Shown: positions 7,257-16,240, numbered from the stretch's first letter. The stretch is DNA of 64,000 nucleotides from Pseudolabrys sp. (GCA_026125895.1 JAHCKG010000001.1:372001-436000), one strand, 5' to 3'. A program made the numbers and translations. Notes: generated by a model not told the origin, from the letters alone.

Positions 7257-7517
7257 TCTAAAACGGCGGCCGAAAGCGTCCGATAACGCGCCGTTGCGCG
7301 CGGCGTGGGTGCAGTCATTCTTAACGAATGTTAGTAGCTGGTGAATAAACACAGCAGCTTATTTGACGCTGTTTTTTCGGCAGTATCAGGCGGTTAACCG
7401 TCGAATTTTACCTTCCGTTACATTCCCTATGCGACCTTTCGAGCTGACGCGCGGGGCCCGTCGAAGGCAGTCCCGTGCTCAGTCGCCAGAATGGCAAACC
7501 AGAAAGGTTGAAGACAA

Positions 7518-9662
7518 ATGGCTAACGGTATCACTCTCTCCGCCGGCGTGCGGGCGAACCTGCTCTCGCTGCAGAACACTGCGCAGCTGATGCAGACCAC
7601 CCAGAACCGCCTTGCCACCGGCAAGAAAGTCAACTCCGCCCTCGACAACCCGATCAACTTCTTCACGTCGCAGTCGCTGCAGAGCCGCGCCGGCGACCTG
7701 AACTCGTTGCTCGACTCGATGTCGAACGGCATTCAGACGATCCAGGCCGCGAACAACGGTCTGACCTCGATCACCTCGACCGTGCAGTCGATGCAGTCGA
7801 CCCTGAACCAGGCCCTGCAGGACTCGTCCTGGCAGAGCGCTTCGTACACGATCGACTCCACCACGATCGGCACCGGTTCGGTCAAGAACCTGTCGTTCTC
7901 GGGCGGCGCCGTCACCGGCACCGTGAACATCGCGGTCAACAGCATTGCTACCGCCGGCACGCAGTCGGCTGTCACTGCCTCGGCCGATTACCTCGCTCCG
8001 AGCGTCGCCGATCCGGCGTCGGTCGAAAGCGGCGCGTACTACGGCCTGTCGGGCGCCTCGACCTACACGTTCAAGGTCAACGGCCAGGACATCACCCTGG
8101 ACAGCAGCACCTCCGGCTCGCAGTCTGGCGACACGCTGGCTCACGCCAAGGCCTCGATCCAGACCCAGCTCGATGCGCGCTTCGGCTCGGGCGCCTTCAC
8201 CGTCGGTGCGAACACCGCGGGTGACGGCTTCTCGATCACCGGCAACGCCACCGGCACCAACGACGTCGTGATCAGCAACCAGGCCGGTACCGGCGCTGCT
8301 GCTCATCAGGCGAGCGTTGCGGGCACCGCGTATACCGGTCTCGGCGCCGGTGAAACCTACACCTTCAACGTGAACGGCCAGGCGATCAGCTTGGACGACA
8401 CGACGGGTGACACCGCCGCGAATGCTCGGGCTTCGGTCCAGTCGCAACTCGACGCCGCGTTCGGCGCCGGCGCCTTCACCGTGAGCGGCACCACCGGCAT
8501 TACCATCTCCGGTAAGGCCGACGGCTCGAACAGCGTCTCGATCACCGCCCAGGCGGCGGCTGGCGGCGCGTCCGCGGCCAACCTCGGCCTCGGCACCACG
8601 ACGAACGCCGACGCGGGTACGGTTGCGAACAACACCAGCGGCCTCGGCCTCGGTGCGACCACGACCTCGAGCTACGGCACCCCGGCCAGCCCGTACTCGT
8701 TCACCGTGAACGGCGACGCCGTGACCGTTGCTGCCGGCACCGGCCTTGCCGCTGCCGTCACCAGCATCAACAGCCAGTTGTCGGCTGCCAACAGCAAGTT
8801 CCAGGCTGTGGCCAACGGCAACAAGCTCGAGATCCAGGAAATCACCGCGGGCGGCACTGCGCTGACCCTCGGCGGCGCTGATGCCACCACCGTTTTCGGC
8901 GGCACCCTCACCAACACCGGTACGGCGGCGGGCACCGCGGCGGTCAAGACCGTCGATCAGCTCGTCTCCGCGATCAACGGCGACGCTGGTCTGTCCGGCA
9001 AGGTGAAGGCCTCGAACGACAACGGCAGCCTCCGCATCACCAACCTGTCGCTCTCCGACCTCTCGGTCGTCGGCGCGAACTCGACCCAGGTGAACGGCGG
9101 CACCGGCGGCACCAACACGCAGACGATCGCCGGCAACACCGTGCGTAAGGGCCTCGTGCAGCAGTTCAACACGCTGCGCGACCAGCTCGACAAGTACGCG
9201 GGCGATGCCTCCTACAACGGCATCAACCTGCTGGGCGGCGACAACCTGAAGCTGACGCTGAACGAGACCGGCTCCTCGGCCATCAACATCCAGGCCAAGG
9301 ATGCCAACGGCGCCACGCTGGTGATCAACTCGACGAACCTGAGCATCAACACGGCGACGAATTCGGACTTCGACTCGAATACGTCGATCAACGGTGTTCT
9401 CTCGACGCTGACCACCGCGCTGTCGACGCTGCGTTCGCAGGGTTCGGCCTTCGGTTCGAACCTCTCGACCGTGCAGAATCGCCAGGACTTCACCAAGGCG
9501 ATGATCAACACGCTGCAGACCGGCGCGGACAACCTCGTCCTCGCCGACACGAACGAGGAAGGCGCCAACCTGCTGGCCCTGCAGACCCGTCAGTCGCTGT
9601 CCACGACCGCGCTGTCGCTGTCCGCTCAGGCCGACCAGGCGGTGCTGTCGCTCTTCGGCTAA
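7518..9662 (+). CDS. Flagellin with enlarged, repeat-containing variable domain
   Basis: The flagellar filament subunit, exported by the flagellar type III system. At 714 residues it is large for the family (often 270-500). The conserved D0/D1 ends are clear: N-terminal SAGVRANLLSLQNTAQLMQTTQNRLATGKKVNSALDNP (1-50) and C-terminal NRQDFTKAMINTLQTGADNLVLADTNEEGANLLALQTRQSLS (about 655-700). The inflated middle holds three related blocks at about residues 172, 272 and 384, each with a YTFxVNGQxI-type strand and an SxQxQLDAxFG-type helix, resembling flagellin_IN insertions. Ribosome site GAAAGGTTGAAG. It has its own unit, ended by a strong terminator, and is followed by flbT-flaF, which control flagellin synthesis. 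Confidence 0.95.
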   Translation: MANGITLSAGVRANLLSLQNTAQLMQTTQNRLATGKKVNSALDNPINFFTSQSLQSRAGDLNSLLDSMSNGIQTIQAANNGLTSITSTVQSMQSTLNQALQDSSWQSASYTIDSTTIGTGSVKNLSFSGGAVTGTVNIAVNSIATAGTQSAVTASADYLAPSVADPASVESGAYYGLSGASTYTFKVNGQDITLDSSTSGSQSGDTLAHAKASIQTQLDARFGSGAFTVGANTAGDGFSITGNATGTNDVVISNQAGTGAAAHQASVAGTAYTGLGAGETYTFNVNGQAISLDDTTGDTAANARASVQSQLDAAFGAGAFTVSGTTGITISGKADGSNSVSITAQAAAGGASAANLGLGTTTNADAGTVANNTSGLGLGATTTSSYGTPASPYSFTVNGDAVTVAAGTGLAAAVTSINSQLSAANSKFQAVANGNKLEIQEITAGGTALTLGGADATTVFGGTLTNTGTAAGTAAVKTVDQLVSAINGDAGLSGKVKASNDNGSLRITNLSLSDLSVVGANSTQVNGGTGGTNTQTIAGNTVRKGLVQQFNTLRDQLDKYAGDASYNGINLLGGDNLKLTLNETGSSAINIQAKDANGATLVINSTNLSINTATNSDFDSNTSINGVLSTLTTALSTLRSQGSAFGSNLSTVQNRQDFTKAMINTLQTGADNLVLADTNEEGANLLALQTRQSLSTTALSLSAQADQAVLSLFG

Positions 9663-9686
9663 ACGCTCCGATCCACGAGCAGTGGG

Positions 9687-9720
9687 AACGGCGGGGCCTC
9701 GGCCCCGCCGTTTTCTTTTT
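9687..9720 (+). terminator. Rho-independent terminator of the flagellin gene
   Basis: AACGGCGGGGC (9687-9697) and GCCCCGCCGTT (9702-9712) form a perfect 11-bp stem with loop CTCG, followed by a T-rich tail (TTTTCTTTTT including the stem end). Confidence 0.92.
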
Positions 9721-9743
9721 GGCCAGCCGCGGCGCGGCGCAGC

Positions 9744-9752
9744 TGCTATAAT
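9744..9752 (+). promoter_or_regulatory. Extended -10 promoter for flbT-flaF
   Basis: TGCTATAAT is a full extended -10 (TGn + TATAAT). No good -35 is seen at the right distance, which extended -10 promoters do not need. It lies between the flagellin terminator and the flbT ATG (9785), so flbT-flaF probably has its own start about 25 bases before the gene. Confidence 0.5.
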
Positions 9753-9784
9753 GCCACTACAACGGATGTAGATTCGGAACTCAC

Positions 9785-10216
9785 ATGGCCCTGAAAGTCG
9801 AGCTCAAACCCGGCGAACGCATTCTGATCGGCGAGTGCGTCATCACGAATTCCGACAGGCGCGCGACGTTTCTCATCGACGGAAAGATGCCGATCCTGCG
9901 GGAAAAGGACATCATGACCGCGGAGCAGGCCGACACGCCGGCCAAGCGGATCTATCTGTCCATTCTATTGATGTACACGTCGAAGGATCCGTCGGAGCAG
10001 CACGGTACCTACTTCGCGCTGGTGCGCGACATCGTGCAGGCCGCGCCAAGTACATGGCCGCAAATTGAAATCATCAATAATCATATCTTAACGGGCGATC
10101 TCTACAAAGCTATGAAGCAGGCAAAACTGCTAATTCAGTACGAGCAGGAGCTGATGAATGACGCAAGCGGCGCAGGCATACGCCAAGGTGGCGCAAAAGG
10201 TCGCAACGCCCCGTGA
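9785..10216 (+). CDS. flbT: Flagellum biosynthesis repressor FlbT
   Basis: In Caulobacter FlbT binds the 5' leader of flagellin mRNA and speeds its decay until the hook is complete, a post-transcriptional check. The 143-residue product shows the family pattern: LKPGERILIGECVITNSDRR, FLIDGKMPILREKDIM, YLSILLMYTSKD and the helical C-terminal part LLIQYEQELM. It lies directly after flagellin, its expected target. The 3' end overlaps the flaF start by 59 bases, implying coupled translation. Local base use around 10081-10145 is less GC-rich than the surroundings but the protein is intact. Confidence 0.93.
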   Translation: MALKVELKPGERILIGECVITNSDRRATFLIDGKMPILREKDIMTAEQADTPAKRIYLSILLMYTSKDPSEQHGTYFALVRDIVQAAPSTWPQIEIINNHILTGDLYKAMKQAKLLIQYEQELMNDASGAGIRQGGAKGRNAP

Positions 10217-10523
10217 GATGGAAGCCGACAAGCTTATGTATGCAGCGCAGCAACTGGCCCTGATCCGCGACAACTGGGACGCCAAGCAGTTCGAACTCGG
10301 GCCGGCGCTGCTCAACAACCGCAAACTCTGGTCGGTGCTCATGGCTTCCGTGACGCGCCCGGAAAACCCGCTGCCGGCCGCCTTGCGCCAGAACGTCGCC
10401 AATATCGGTATTTTCGTCATGAAGCAGACGGTCGCGATGATGGACGACCCGAAGCCGGAAAAGCTCGGCTCGCTGATCAACATCAACCGCGAGCTCGCCG
10501 CCGGGCTGCTCGGCCGCGCCTGA
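10158..10523 (+). CDS. flaF: Flagellar biosynthesis regulator FlaF
   Basis: FlaF acts with FlbT and in Caulobacter favours flagellin synthesis or secretion, opposing FlbT. The 121-residue product carries the family marks: QAYAKVAQKVATPREMEADKLMYAAQQL, WDAKQFELGPALLNNRKLWSVLMASV, NPLPAALRQNVANIGIFVMKQT and the closing LGSLININRELAAGLLG. The start at 10158 lies inside flbT (59-base overlap, different frame), preceded by GAGCTGATG-type sequence that gives a weak ribosome site, so translational coupling is likely. A strong bidirectional terminator follows before converging flgL. Confidence 0.93.
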   Translation: MTQAAQAYAKVAQKVATPREMEADKLMYAAQQLALIRDNWDAKQFELGPALLNNRKLWSVLMASVTRPENPLPAALRQNVANIGIFVMKQTVAMMDDPKPEKLGSLININRELAAGLLGRA

Positions 10524-10546
10524 CGATCTCAGCGATTCAACGATAA

Positions 10547-10576
10547 AAAAAGCCGCGGCGAGAGCCGCGGCTTTTT
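10547..10576. terminator. Bidirectional terminator between flaF and flgL
   Basis: GCCGCGGC (10552-10559) and GCCGCGGC (10564-10571) pair around loop GAGA, flanked by As on the left and five Ts on the right, extending the stem. It can end flaF (+) and the flgEKL operon (-). Confidence 0.9.
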
Positions 10577-10622
10577 CATTGCGCGTCGTCACAACACTGA
10601 ACAGGGCGAACTCCCGCCCGAC

Positions 10623-12128
10623 CTACTGAAGGTAGTTCACCAGGCTGGTCTGATACATCATCGACGTGACCTGCATGCTGGCCTGGAGACGCGTCTGCAA
10701 CGTCAGGATCTGGGCGCCGACTTCCTCGTTCGACACGCCTTCGATCTGCTGCAGGTATTCCTGAAGCGTGCTGTTCTGCTGCTGGTGCCGCGTCTTGGCG
10801 GAACTGATCGAGATCTGCGCGCTGGCAAGATCCGTCTGGATGTCCTGCAGCGTCTGCGTGCCCGGCGGGCCGCTCAACTGACCGCTGACCCGCGTGTTGA
10901 GCTCCTGGCTCAAGGCCACGCCGTTCGGATCGGTCGTCGAGATCGATACCGCGGCGAGCGTCGCTGCGCTCTGCACGATCGAGCGCAAGCCCTGTTCGCT
11001 GGCGCGCATGCCGTAGTTGACGGTCATCGATGTATCGACCTGCGCGGTCGCGGTCGAGCGCGCCGGATCGCTGTCGGCATCCCCGGTGTACCAGATCACC
11101 GTGTTGGCCGAGGATCCGTTGACGAGGCCGGTGGCGCTGTCGAAAGGCGGACCGTCGACGCGCAGCGGCGGATGGTTGGCGTCGGCGTTGAAGAATTCGT
11201 TGGACGCCTGAACCGCCGAAGCCGCGGTCAGCGACGTGCCGGCCATGGTCTGGATCGACGACGTCAGCGCGGCCGTCAGGCTGTTCGTCGTATCGGTCGG
11301 CGTGGCGCCGATGGTGAACTGGTTCGGGCCGGGCGGCGAGTCTGTCGTCGCCGTCAGCGTGACGCTGCTGCTGCTGCCGTCAGGCAGCGTGAAGCGCACG
11401 GTCAGGTTTTCGCCGGGGTTCGGATTGCCGCTGCCGAGATTGATCGCCAGATCGGCCGGTGAACCGGTCGGGCCGGTGACCACGGCATTGGTCAGGTTGG
11501 ACGTCACCGACGCCAGTTTGAAGCCGAAGGGCGACACCGCGTCTTCGGCGATATCGACCGACGACAGTGTCAGGTTGGTGATGGCCAGGCGGCCGAGGCC
11601 GCTGGCGCCGAGATCGGCCTGTTTGCGCTCGCTGATGAGCTGCACCAGGCCGGCGCGGGTGCCGTCGCCATTGAGAATGTGGTCGGAGCTTTCCACCGAC
11701 GGCTGGTCGGTGACCTTGCCGCCGAACAGGTAGCGATCGCCGGCTTTGGTGTTGAGCAGGCCGAGCACGCCATCGAGCGAGTAGGTCGCCGTGGATTGGG
11801 TTTGGCTGGCGCCGTTGATGCCACTGACATTGGTGCTTTGCGCGATCGCCGCCTTCAGGTTGGTGACGATGTCGCCCATGCTGCTCAGCGCGGTATTGGC
11901 GACGTTGATGCGCGTGTTGACGTTGGCCGCGGTATTCTCGAAGCCGCTGATCGCCGACAGCTGCGAGCGCAGGCTCACCGACACGCCGCGCTGGCTGCCG
12001 AGCCCGGCGAAGGTATCGGATTTCTGGCCCGTGCTGAGCTGCCGGGTGAGGTCGTCGAGCTGGCTGCGCAGACTGAGCAGCGATTGGATCATCGCCGCCG
12101 AGGTGCCGTTGATGGACGAAATCGTCAT
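10623..12128 (-). CDS. flgL: Flagellar hook-filament junction protein FlgL
   Basis: FlgL (HAP3) is the second adaptor between hook and filament and belongs to the flagellin family. The 501-residue product has a flagellin-like N-terminus (SLLSLRSQLDDLTRQLSTGQKSDTFAGLG, residues 15-45) and a C-terminal helix (ISSAKTRHQQQNSTLQEYLQQIEGVSNEEVGAQILTLQTRLQASMQV, about 440-490). The middle is Ser/Thr/Ala-rich and variable. Slightly longer than enterobacterial FlgL but in the alphaproteobacterial range. It starts 7 bases after flgK, as last gene of the flgE-flgK-flgL operon, and ends near the terminator shared with flaF. Confidence 0.92.
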   Translation of the reverse strand: MTISSINGTSAAMIQSLLSLRSQLDDLTRQLSTGQKSDTFAGLGSQRGVSVSLRSQLSAISGFENTAANVNTRINVANTALSSMGDIVTNLKAAIAQSTNVSGINGASQTQSTATYSLDGVLGLLNTKAGDRYLFGGKVTDQPSVESSDHILNGDGTRAGLVQLISERKQADLGASGLGRLAITNLTLSSVDIAEDAVSPFGFKLASVTSNLTNAVVTGPTGSPADLAINLGSGNPNPGENLTVRFTLPDGSSSSVTLTATTDSPPGPNQFTIGATPTDTTNSLTAALTSSIQTMAGTSLTAASAVQASNEFFNADANHPPLRVDGPPFDSATGLVNGSSANTVIWYTGDADSDPARSTATAQVDTSMTVNYGMRASEQGLRSIVQSAATLAAVSISTTDPNGVALSQELNTRVSGQLSGPPGTQTLQDIQTDLASAQISISSAKTRHQQQNSTLQEYLQQIEGVSNEEVGAQILTLQTRLQASMQVTSMMYQTSLVNYLQ

Positions 12129-12135
12129 AACGACC

Positions 12136-14001
12136 TCACAACTTCATCAGGGTGTCGAGCATGTCCTTGACCACCGACAGGACACGGGCGTTCGCGGCGT
12201 AGCTGTTCTGAAGCGTCAGGAGATTGGCCATCTCCTGGTCGATGTTGACGCCGGATGCGTCGTTGAAGCGCTGTTGCAGGGCCGACTGAACGACGTCCTG
12301 GCCCTGCTTGAGATTGGCGGCAGCATCGGCATTCTGCCCCTGCACGCTGATCACCTGGCGCAGAAACGTCGACAGCGAGCCCGAGAACGGCGATCCGGTG
12401 GTACCGAGACCGGTATTCGGCGGGTACAGGAGCGAGGCGCCGCTCATCTGATTGTAGAGGAAGTCGGGACGCGTCGAATCGCCGGACGCCACGCCGGAGG
12501 CGTAATTGACCAGCTTGGACGGATCGCCGATCAGGCTCTGGTTGACCGCGATGCGGCCGGCGAGGCCCGTGATCTGCGAGCCGACGCTGTCGATGGCCCC
12601 GGAGTAGTAGGAGCTGCCGTCGGTGAAGAACGGCATCTGCGCCGAGCCACCGGCCAGCGATGTCGCGGTCTTGGTCGTGGTGACGTTGTTGACGGTGACG
12701 ATATTGCCGGCGCCGTCGTTGAGGATGCGCAGCGTGTTGCCGGACGGGTTCGACGCCACCATACCCGTCGAGCCCATCGCCGAGGCGATCTGCCCGTAGA
12801 CCGCGGTCATGCCGGCCGAGAAGTCGATGCCGATGACCGTGTCGTTCGGGTTGGCCGTCGCCGTGTTCGACAAAGGCAGCGCGTTGGGATCGTCGACGCG
12901 CATCAAGGTGAGCGTGCGCGGCGTATGCGTCAGCCCGTCGGTGTAGTTGATCGTAATGGTATTGCCGGCCGACAGCCCGCTGATGTCGATGTCGAAACCG
13001 CTCTGCGGCCCGGCGGTGACCGGCGTGCCGCCGGTCGTCTGGTCCGACAGCGCGCTCGCCATGCTGGCGGCCAGTGCATCGAGCTGGTTCTGCGCCTGCA
13101 CCAGATCCTGGTCGCGCATCTGCAAATAGCCGGCGATCTGCCCGGAGTGGATGGCGTTGGTCTGGATCAGGTCGACCGCGCTGCCGTTCGCCGAGGTCAG
13201 CGTCAGCGTGCCGACGCCGCGCTTGGTGGGGTCGGTGCTCCACGTCGTGTTGGCCGACACCGTGCCCTGGGCGTCGAAGGCCAGTTTCGATGCCTGCATG
13301 CCGACCAGCTGCACACCGGAATTGGTGTAAACCGTCACCTGGTTGTTGTTGCCCTGGATGACGTTGATGTCCATCATCTGCGACAGCTTGTCGATGTAGT
13401 TGTCGCGCTGATCCATCAGCAGCGTGGCCGCCGCATCCGTCACATTGACGCCGGCGAGCTGGGCATTGATGTCCGCGATGTGCTGCATCGCGTCGTTGGC
13501 CTGATTGACCGAGTCCGAGATGCCGAGTTCGGCGGCGCCGCGCAGCGACTGGATCTGCTGCGTCATCGTATTGAGCTGCGTCGCCAGCAACTGCGCCGTG
13601 TTGACCACCGCGCTTTGCGCCGAGGCGTCGTCGGGACTGCCCGACAGCGCTTGCAGCGCCGAGGTGAAATTGTTGAACACGGTGTCGATGGCCGTGTCGC
13701 TGCCGGGCTGGCCGTAGATGCTCTGCAACTGGTTGTAGAACTGGGCGCGGATCGTGGCGTAGCTGGCGCCGGCGTTCTCGGTGCGGAGCTGCTTCTGCAC
13801 GTAGGTGTCGAGTTCGCGCTGCACGGCGGCGACGCGGACGCTCACCGCCGTGCCGTTGGCGGCGGTCGCGACCTGGTTCGCGGTCTTGCGGACGTAGCCG
13901 GGCGTGCCGGCATTGGCCACGTTGGCCGACACCAGCGCAAGATTGGACTGCGTCGTATTCAGTCCGGAAATCGCGGAGATCAGCGCCTGTGACAGACTCA
14001 T
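12136..14001 (-). CDS. flgK: Flagellar hook-associated protein FlgK
   Basis: FlgK (HAP1) is the first junction protein at the tip of the hook. The 621-residue product shows the family N-terminus (SLSQALISAISGLNTTQSNLALVSANVANAGTPGYVRK, residues 2-40), the conserved LGTLxLTSANGSAVDLIQT-like middle part and the C-terminal D0 helix (QGQDVVQSALQQRFNDASGVNIDQEMANLLTLQNSYAANARVLSVVKDMLDTLMKL). Normal length. It lies 43 bases after flgE and 7 bases before flgL on the same strand. Its export chaperone is probably the FlgN-like protein encoded at 6774-7256. Confidence 0.95.
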   Translation of the reverse strand: MSLSQALISAISGLNTTQSNLALVSANVANAGTPGYVRKTANQVATAANGTAVSVRVAAVQRELDTYVQKQLRTENAGASYATIRAQFYNQLQSIYGQPGSDTAIDTVFNNFTSALQALSGSPDDASAQSAVVNTAQLLATQLNTMTQQIQSLRGAAELGISDSVNQANDAMQHIADINAQLAGVNVTDAAATLLMDQRDNYIDKLSQMMDINVIQGNNNQVTVYTNSGVQLVGMQASKLAFDAQGTVSANTTWSTDPTKRGVGTLTLTSANGSAVDLIQTNAIHSGQIAGYLQMRDQDLVQAQNQLDALAASMASALSDQTTGGTPVTAGPQSGFDIDISGLSAGNTITINYTDGLTHTPRTLTLMRVDDPNALPLSNTATANPNDTVIGIDFSAGMTAVYGQIASAMGSTGMVASNPSGNTLRILNDGAGNIVTVNNVTTTKTATSLAGGSAQMPFFTDGSSYYSGAIDSVGSQITGLAGRIAVNQSLIGDPSKLVNYASGVASGDSTRPDFLYNQMSGASLLYPPNTGLGTTGSPFSGSLSTFLRQVISVQGQNADAAANLKQGQDVVQSALQQRFNDASGVNIDQEMANLLTLQNSYAANARVLSVVKDMLDTLMKL

Positions 14002-14044
14002 GGCCGGCCGCCGTTCCTAAATTTCACCGCCCGCGTCCCGCGGC

Positions 14045-16042
14045 TCAGCGGATCACGTTGAGCAGGTCCTGAACCATCTGGTTGGTGGTCGTGATCACCT
14101 TGGTGTTCGCCGAGTAGGCCTGCTGCGTGACGATCAGCTTGGTGAACTCGTCGGCGATGTCGGTGTTGGACCCTTCCAGCGACGAACCGACGATCTTGCC
14201 CGGCGCGCCGTAGGTCGGGGTGCCGGACTCCGCCGTGGTGGCGAAGGCGCCGCCGTCGAGCTTCTTGAGGCCGTTGGAGCCGGAGAAATTCGCCAGCGTC
14301 ACTTCGGCGAGATCGATGGTGCGGCCGTTCGAATAGGTGCCGGTGATGCGGCCCTTGTCGCTGACGGCGATCGACTGCAATTCGCCCGCGGCGTAGCCGT
14401 TCTGATCGAGCTGGTTGACCTTCACCGAGCCGTTGGCGTCGGAATACTGCGTGATGCCGCCGGTCGAATGCACGAGATGCAGCGTGCCGAGGTTGACGCC
14501 GCTGATCGTCACATTGTCGAGATTGATGGCGTTGATCGACGGATTGAGCGAACCGTTGGCGGCGAAGGTGTAATCGACGCCGGCGTTCTTCCACGCCGTG
14601 GCCGTGCCGGTGGCGTTGGGATCGACCTGATAGAACAGATTCCACTTGTCGGTGTGACCGGTGCCGAGCGCCGAGGAATCGACCTTGGCCCAGCGCAGTT
14701 GCACGTTCACCGCCGAGCCGGACACGTCGTAGGCGGTGACGGCGCCGCCGGCGATCGACTCGTTGAGGAAGGTCGAGACGTCCTGGCCGACCACCGTCGA
14801 ATTCGACGGCAGCGCCGACGAGGTGCGGATGCCGAAGTTGCGCGCGGTCGCCGTGCCGCTGACCGTGATCGTATCGGTATTGGCCGCCGCGGTGACGGTG
14901 ATGTCGCCGGTCGCCGGGTTAGCCGACGCCGTGCCGCCGGCAAGGCCCGCCAGCTGCACGTTGAGGTCGGCGAGCGTCATGACGTTGCCGGCGCCGAAGG
15001 TGACGGTGAGCGGCGCGTTGGCGCCAACCTGGAAGGTCAGGGTCTGACCGGCGGCGACGGCGCCCTGCGTCACCAGGTTGGTGGCGTTGGTGGTGCCGAC
15101 CGACAGGCCGAGATCGGTGAGCAGCGCCAGCGTCGAGCCGCCGCCGATGGTGATGTTGGTGGACGCATCGGTGCCGGTCAGCACCAGCTTGTGCGTGGTC
15201 GCATCGATCGACGCACTGACGTTGGTGGTGCCGGTCTGCGCATTGATCTTGGCGGCGACCGCGGCCGCGTTATCCGCGGCGGCGATGGCGATCGGCGTGC
15301 CGTTGATCTCGAGCGAACCGGCCGAGGCCGACAGCGCCGTCAGGTCGGCCGAACCGGTCAGGCTCGCCGCGGCATCGGGCAGCAGGGTCGCGCCGTAACC
15401 GAGCATCTTCGCCACCGTCGGCGCGCCGTTGATCGGGTTGGCGGTGAAGTTCGCCGGGTTGAGCAGTTCGGAGCCGGGGATCGTCGCATCCGCGTCCACC
15501 GTCTTCGGATAGGACGGCAGGTTGGCGCGATAGTCGATCTCCGAGGTCGCCGACGCCGGCTGGAAGCCGTTCTGGAACTGCAGCATCTGCGGCACGCTGC
15601 CGGCGAGGTTGCCGGTGGTGGCGTCGATCGGAATGCCCATCAGGTAGTAGCCGGCGCCGTTCACCAGATAGCCGTTCTGGTCGAGGGTGAAGTCGCCGCG
15701 GCGGGTGTAGAGGTCGACGCCGGAGAAGTTCGGCCTTCCGTCGGCGAAGTTCTCGGGCTTTTCGACGACGAAGAAGCCGGCGCCGTTGATCGCCATGTAG
15801 GTCGGCACCGAGGCGTTCTGCACGTCGCCCTGCACCGTGTTGGTCTGCTGCGAATTGGCGTTGACGCTGCCGGCGACCTGCTTCGACGGGACGTTGTCCT
15901 GGAGCAGGTCGGTGAAACTGGTGTCGGTCCGCTTGTAGGCGGTGGTCTGCGAGTTGGCGATGTTGCCGGAGATGTTCTGGAGCGCGAAGGCCTGGGCCTG
16001 CATGCCCGTCACCGCGGTGGTCAGTGCGCCGAAGATACCCAT
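14045..16042 (-). CDS. flgE: Flagellar hook protein FlgE
   Basis: FlgE polymerises into the flagellar hook. From the ATG at 16042 the product is 665 residues, with the rod/hook N-terminus MGIFGALTTAVTGMQAQAFALQNISGNIANSQTTAYKR and the C-terminus FTKLIVTQQAYSANTKVITTTNQMVQDLLNVIR. The inserted Ala/Thr-rich middle region (about 220-430) makes it longer than enterobacterial FlgE (about 400). The open frame extends 18 codons upstream, but the internal Met carries the family start and has a ribosome site (AGGAGAGAGAA). Transcription probably starts from the sigma54 promoter at 16114-16129. First gene of flgE-flgK-flgL. Confidence 0.95.
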   Translation of the reverse strand: MGIFGALTTAVTGMQAQAFALQNISGNIANSQTTAYKRTDTSFTDLLQDNVPSKQVAGSVNANSQQTNTVQGDVQNASVPTYMAINGAGFFVVEKPENFADGRPNFSGVDLYTRRGDFTLDQNGYLVNGAGYYLMGIPIDATTGNLAGSVPQMLQFQNGFQPASATSEIDYRANLPSYPKTVDADATIPGSELLNPANFTANPINGAPTVAKMLGYGATLLPDAAASLTGSADLTALSASAGSLEINGTPIAIAAADNAAAVAAKINAQTGTTNVSASIDATTHKLVLTGTDASTNITIGGGSTLALLTDLGLSVGTTNATNLVTQGAVAAGQTLTFQVGANAPLTVTFGAGNVMTLADLNVQLAGLAGGTASANPATGDITVTAAANTDTITVSGTATARNFGIRTSSALPSNSTVVGQDVSTFLNESIAGGAVTAYDVSGSAVNVQLRWAKVDSSALGTGHTDKWNLFYQVDPNATGTATAWKNAGVDYTFAANGSLNPSINAINLDNVTISGVNLGTLHLVHSTGGITQYSDANGSVKVNQLDQNGYAAGELQSIAVSDKGRITGTYSNGRTIDLAEVTLANFSGSNGLKKLDGGAFATTAESGTPTYGAPGKIVGSSLEGSNTDIADEFTKLIVTQQAYSANTKVITTTNQMVQDLLNVIR

Positions 16043-16113
16043 AACTTTCTCTCTCCTCGTCCTGCCGCGCCGCCCCTCCGGGCCTTTAGCGCGCACGATC
16101 TCGGGGAGACCTT

Positions 16114-16129
16114 GGCAATCACCATGCCA
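16114..16129 (-). promoter_or_regulatory. Sigma54 (-24/-12) promoter of the flgE-flgK-flgL operon
   Basis: Read on the minus strand: TGGCATG-GTGA-TTGCC. This matches TGGCACG-N4-TTGCW at all but two positions, with GG and GC cores 10 bases apart. It lies about 72 bases upstream of the flgE ATG (16042). Confidence 0.78.
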
Positions 16130-16182
16130 GCCATATTATTCATATAAATCAATGGCTTAATAGGAGCGAGGCCAGCGCCGGA

Positions 16183-16218
16183 CCGGCCGGAAATTGCCGC
16201 CCCGGCAAAATCTGCCGG
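16183..16218. promoter_or_regulatory. FlbD-like (ftr-type) enhancer dyads upstream of flgE
   Basis: A perfect dyad CCGGCA-N5-TGCCGG lies at 16202-16218 and an imperfect second one (CCGGCC-N6-TGCCGC) at 16183-16200. They sit about 55-90 bases upstream of the sigma54 -24 element. There is no T-tract, so a terminator is unlikely. Architecture and 17-bp spacing equal those upstream of flgI. Confidence 0.55.
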
Positions 16219-16240
16219 ACCCAAACGCCCGTTGCCCGCA

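Noticed and set aside
7363-7389. TTGACG...TATCAG as flagellin promoter
   Set aside because: The spacer is only 15 bases and both boxes are imperfect; no sigma54 or sigma28 site was found either, so the flagellin promoter is left open.
11791-13992. 733-codon plus-strand frame opposite flgK and flgL
   Set aside because: It is antisense to two clearly conserved flagellar genes, and its Arg/Val/Asp/His-rich composition is typical of GC-rich shadow frames.
14468-16147. 559-codon plus-strand frame opposite flgE
   Set aside because: Antisense shadow of flgE with biased Arg/Gly/Val composition.
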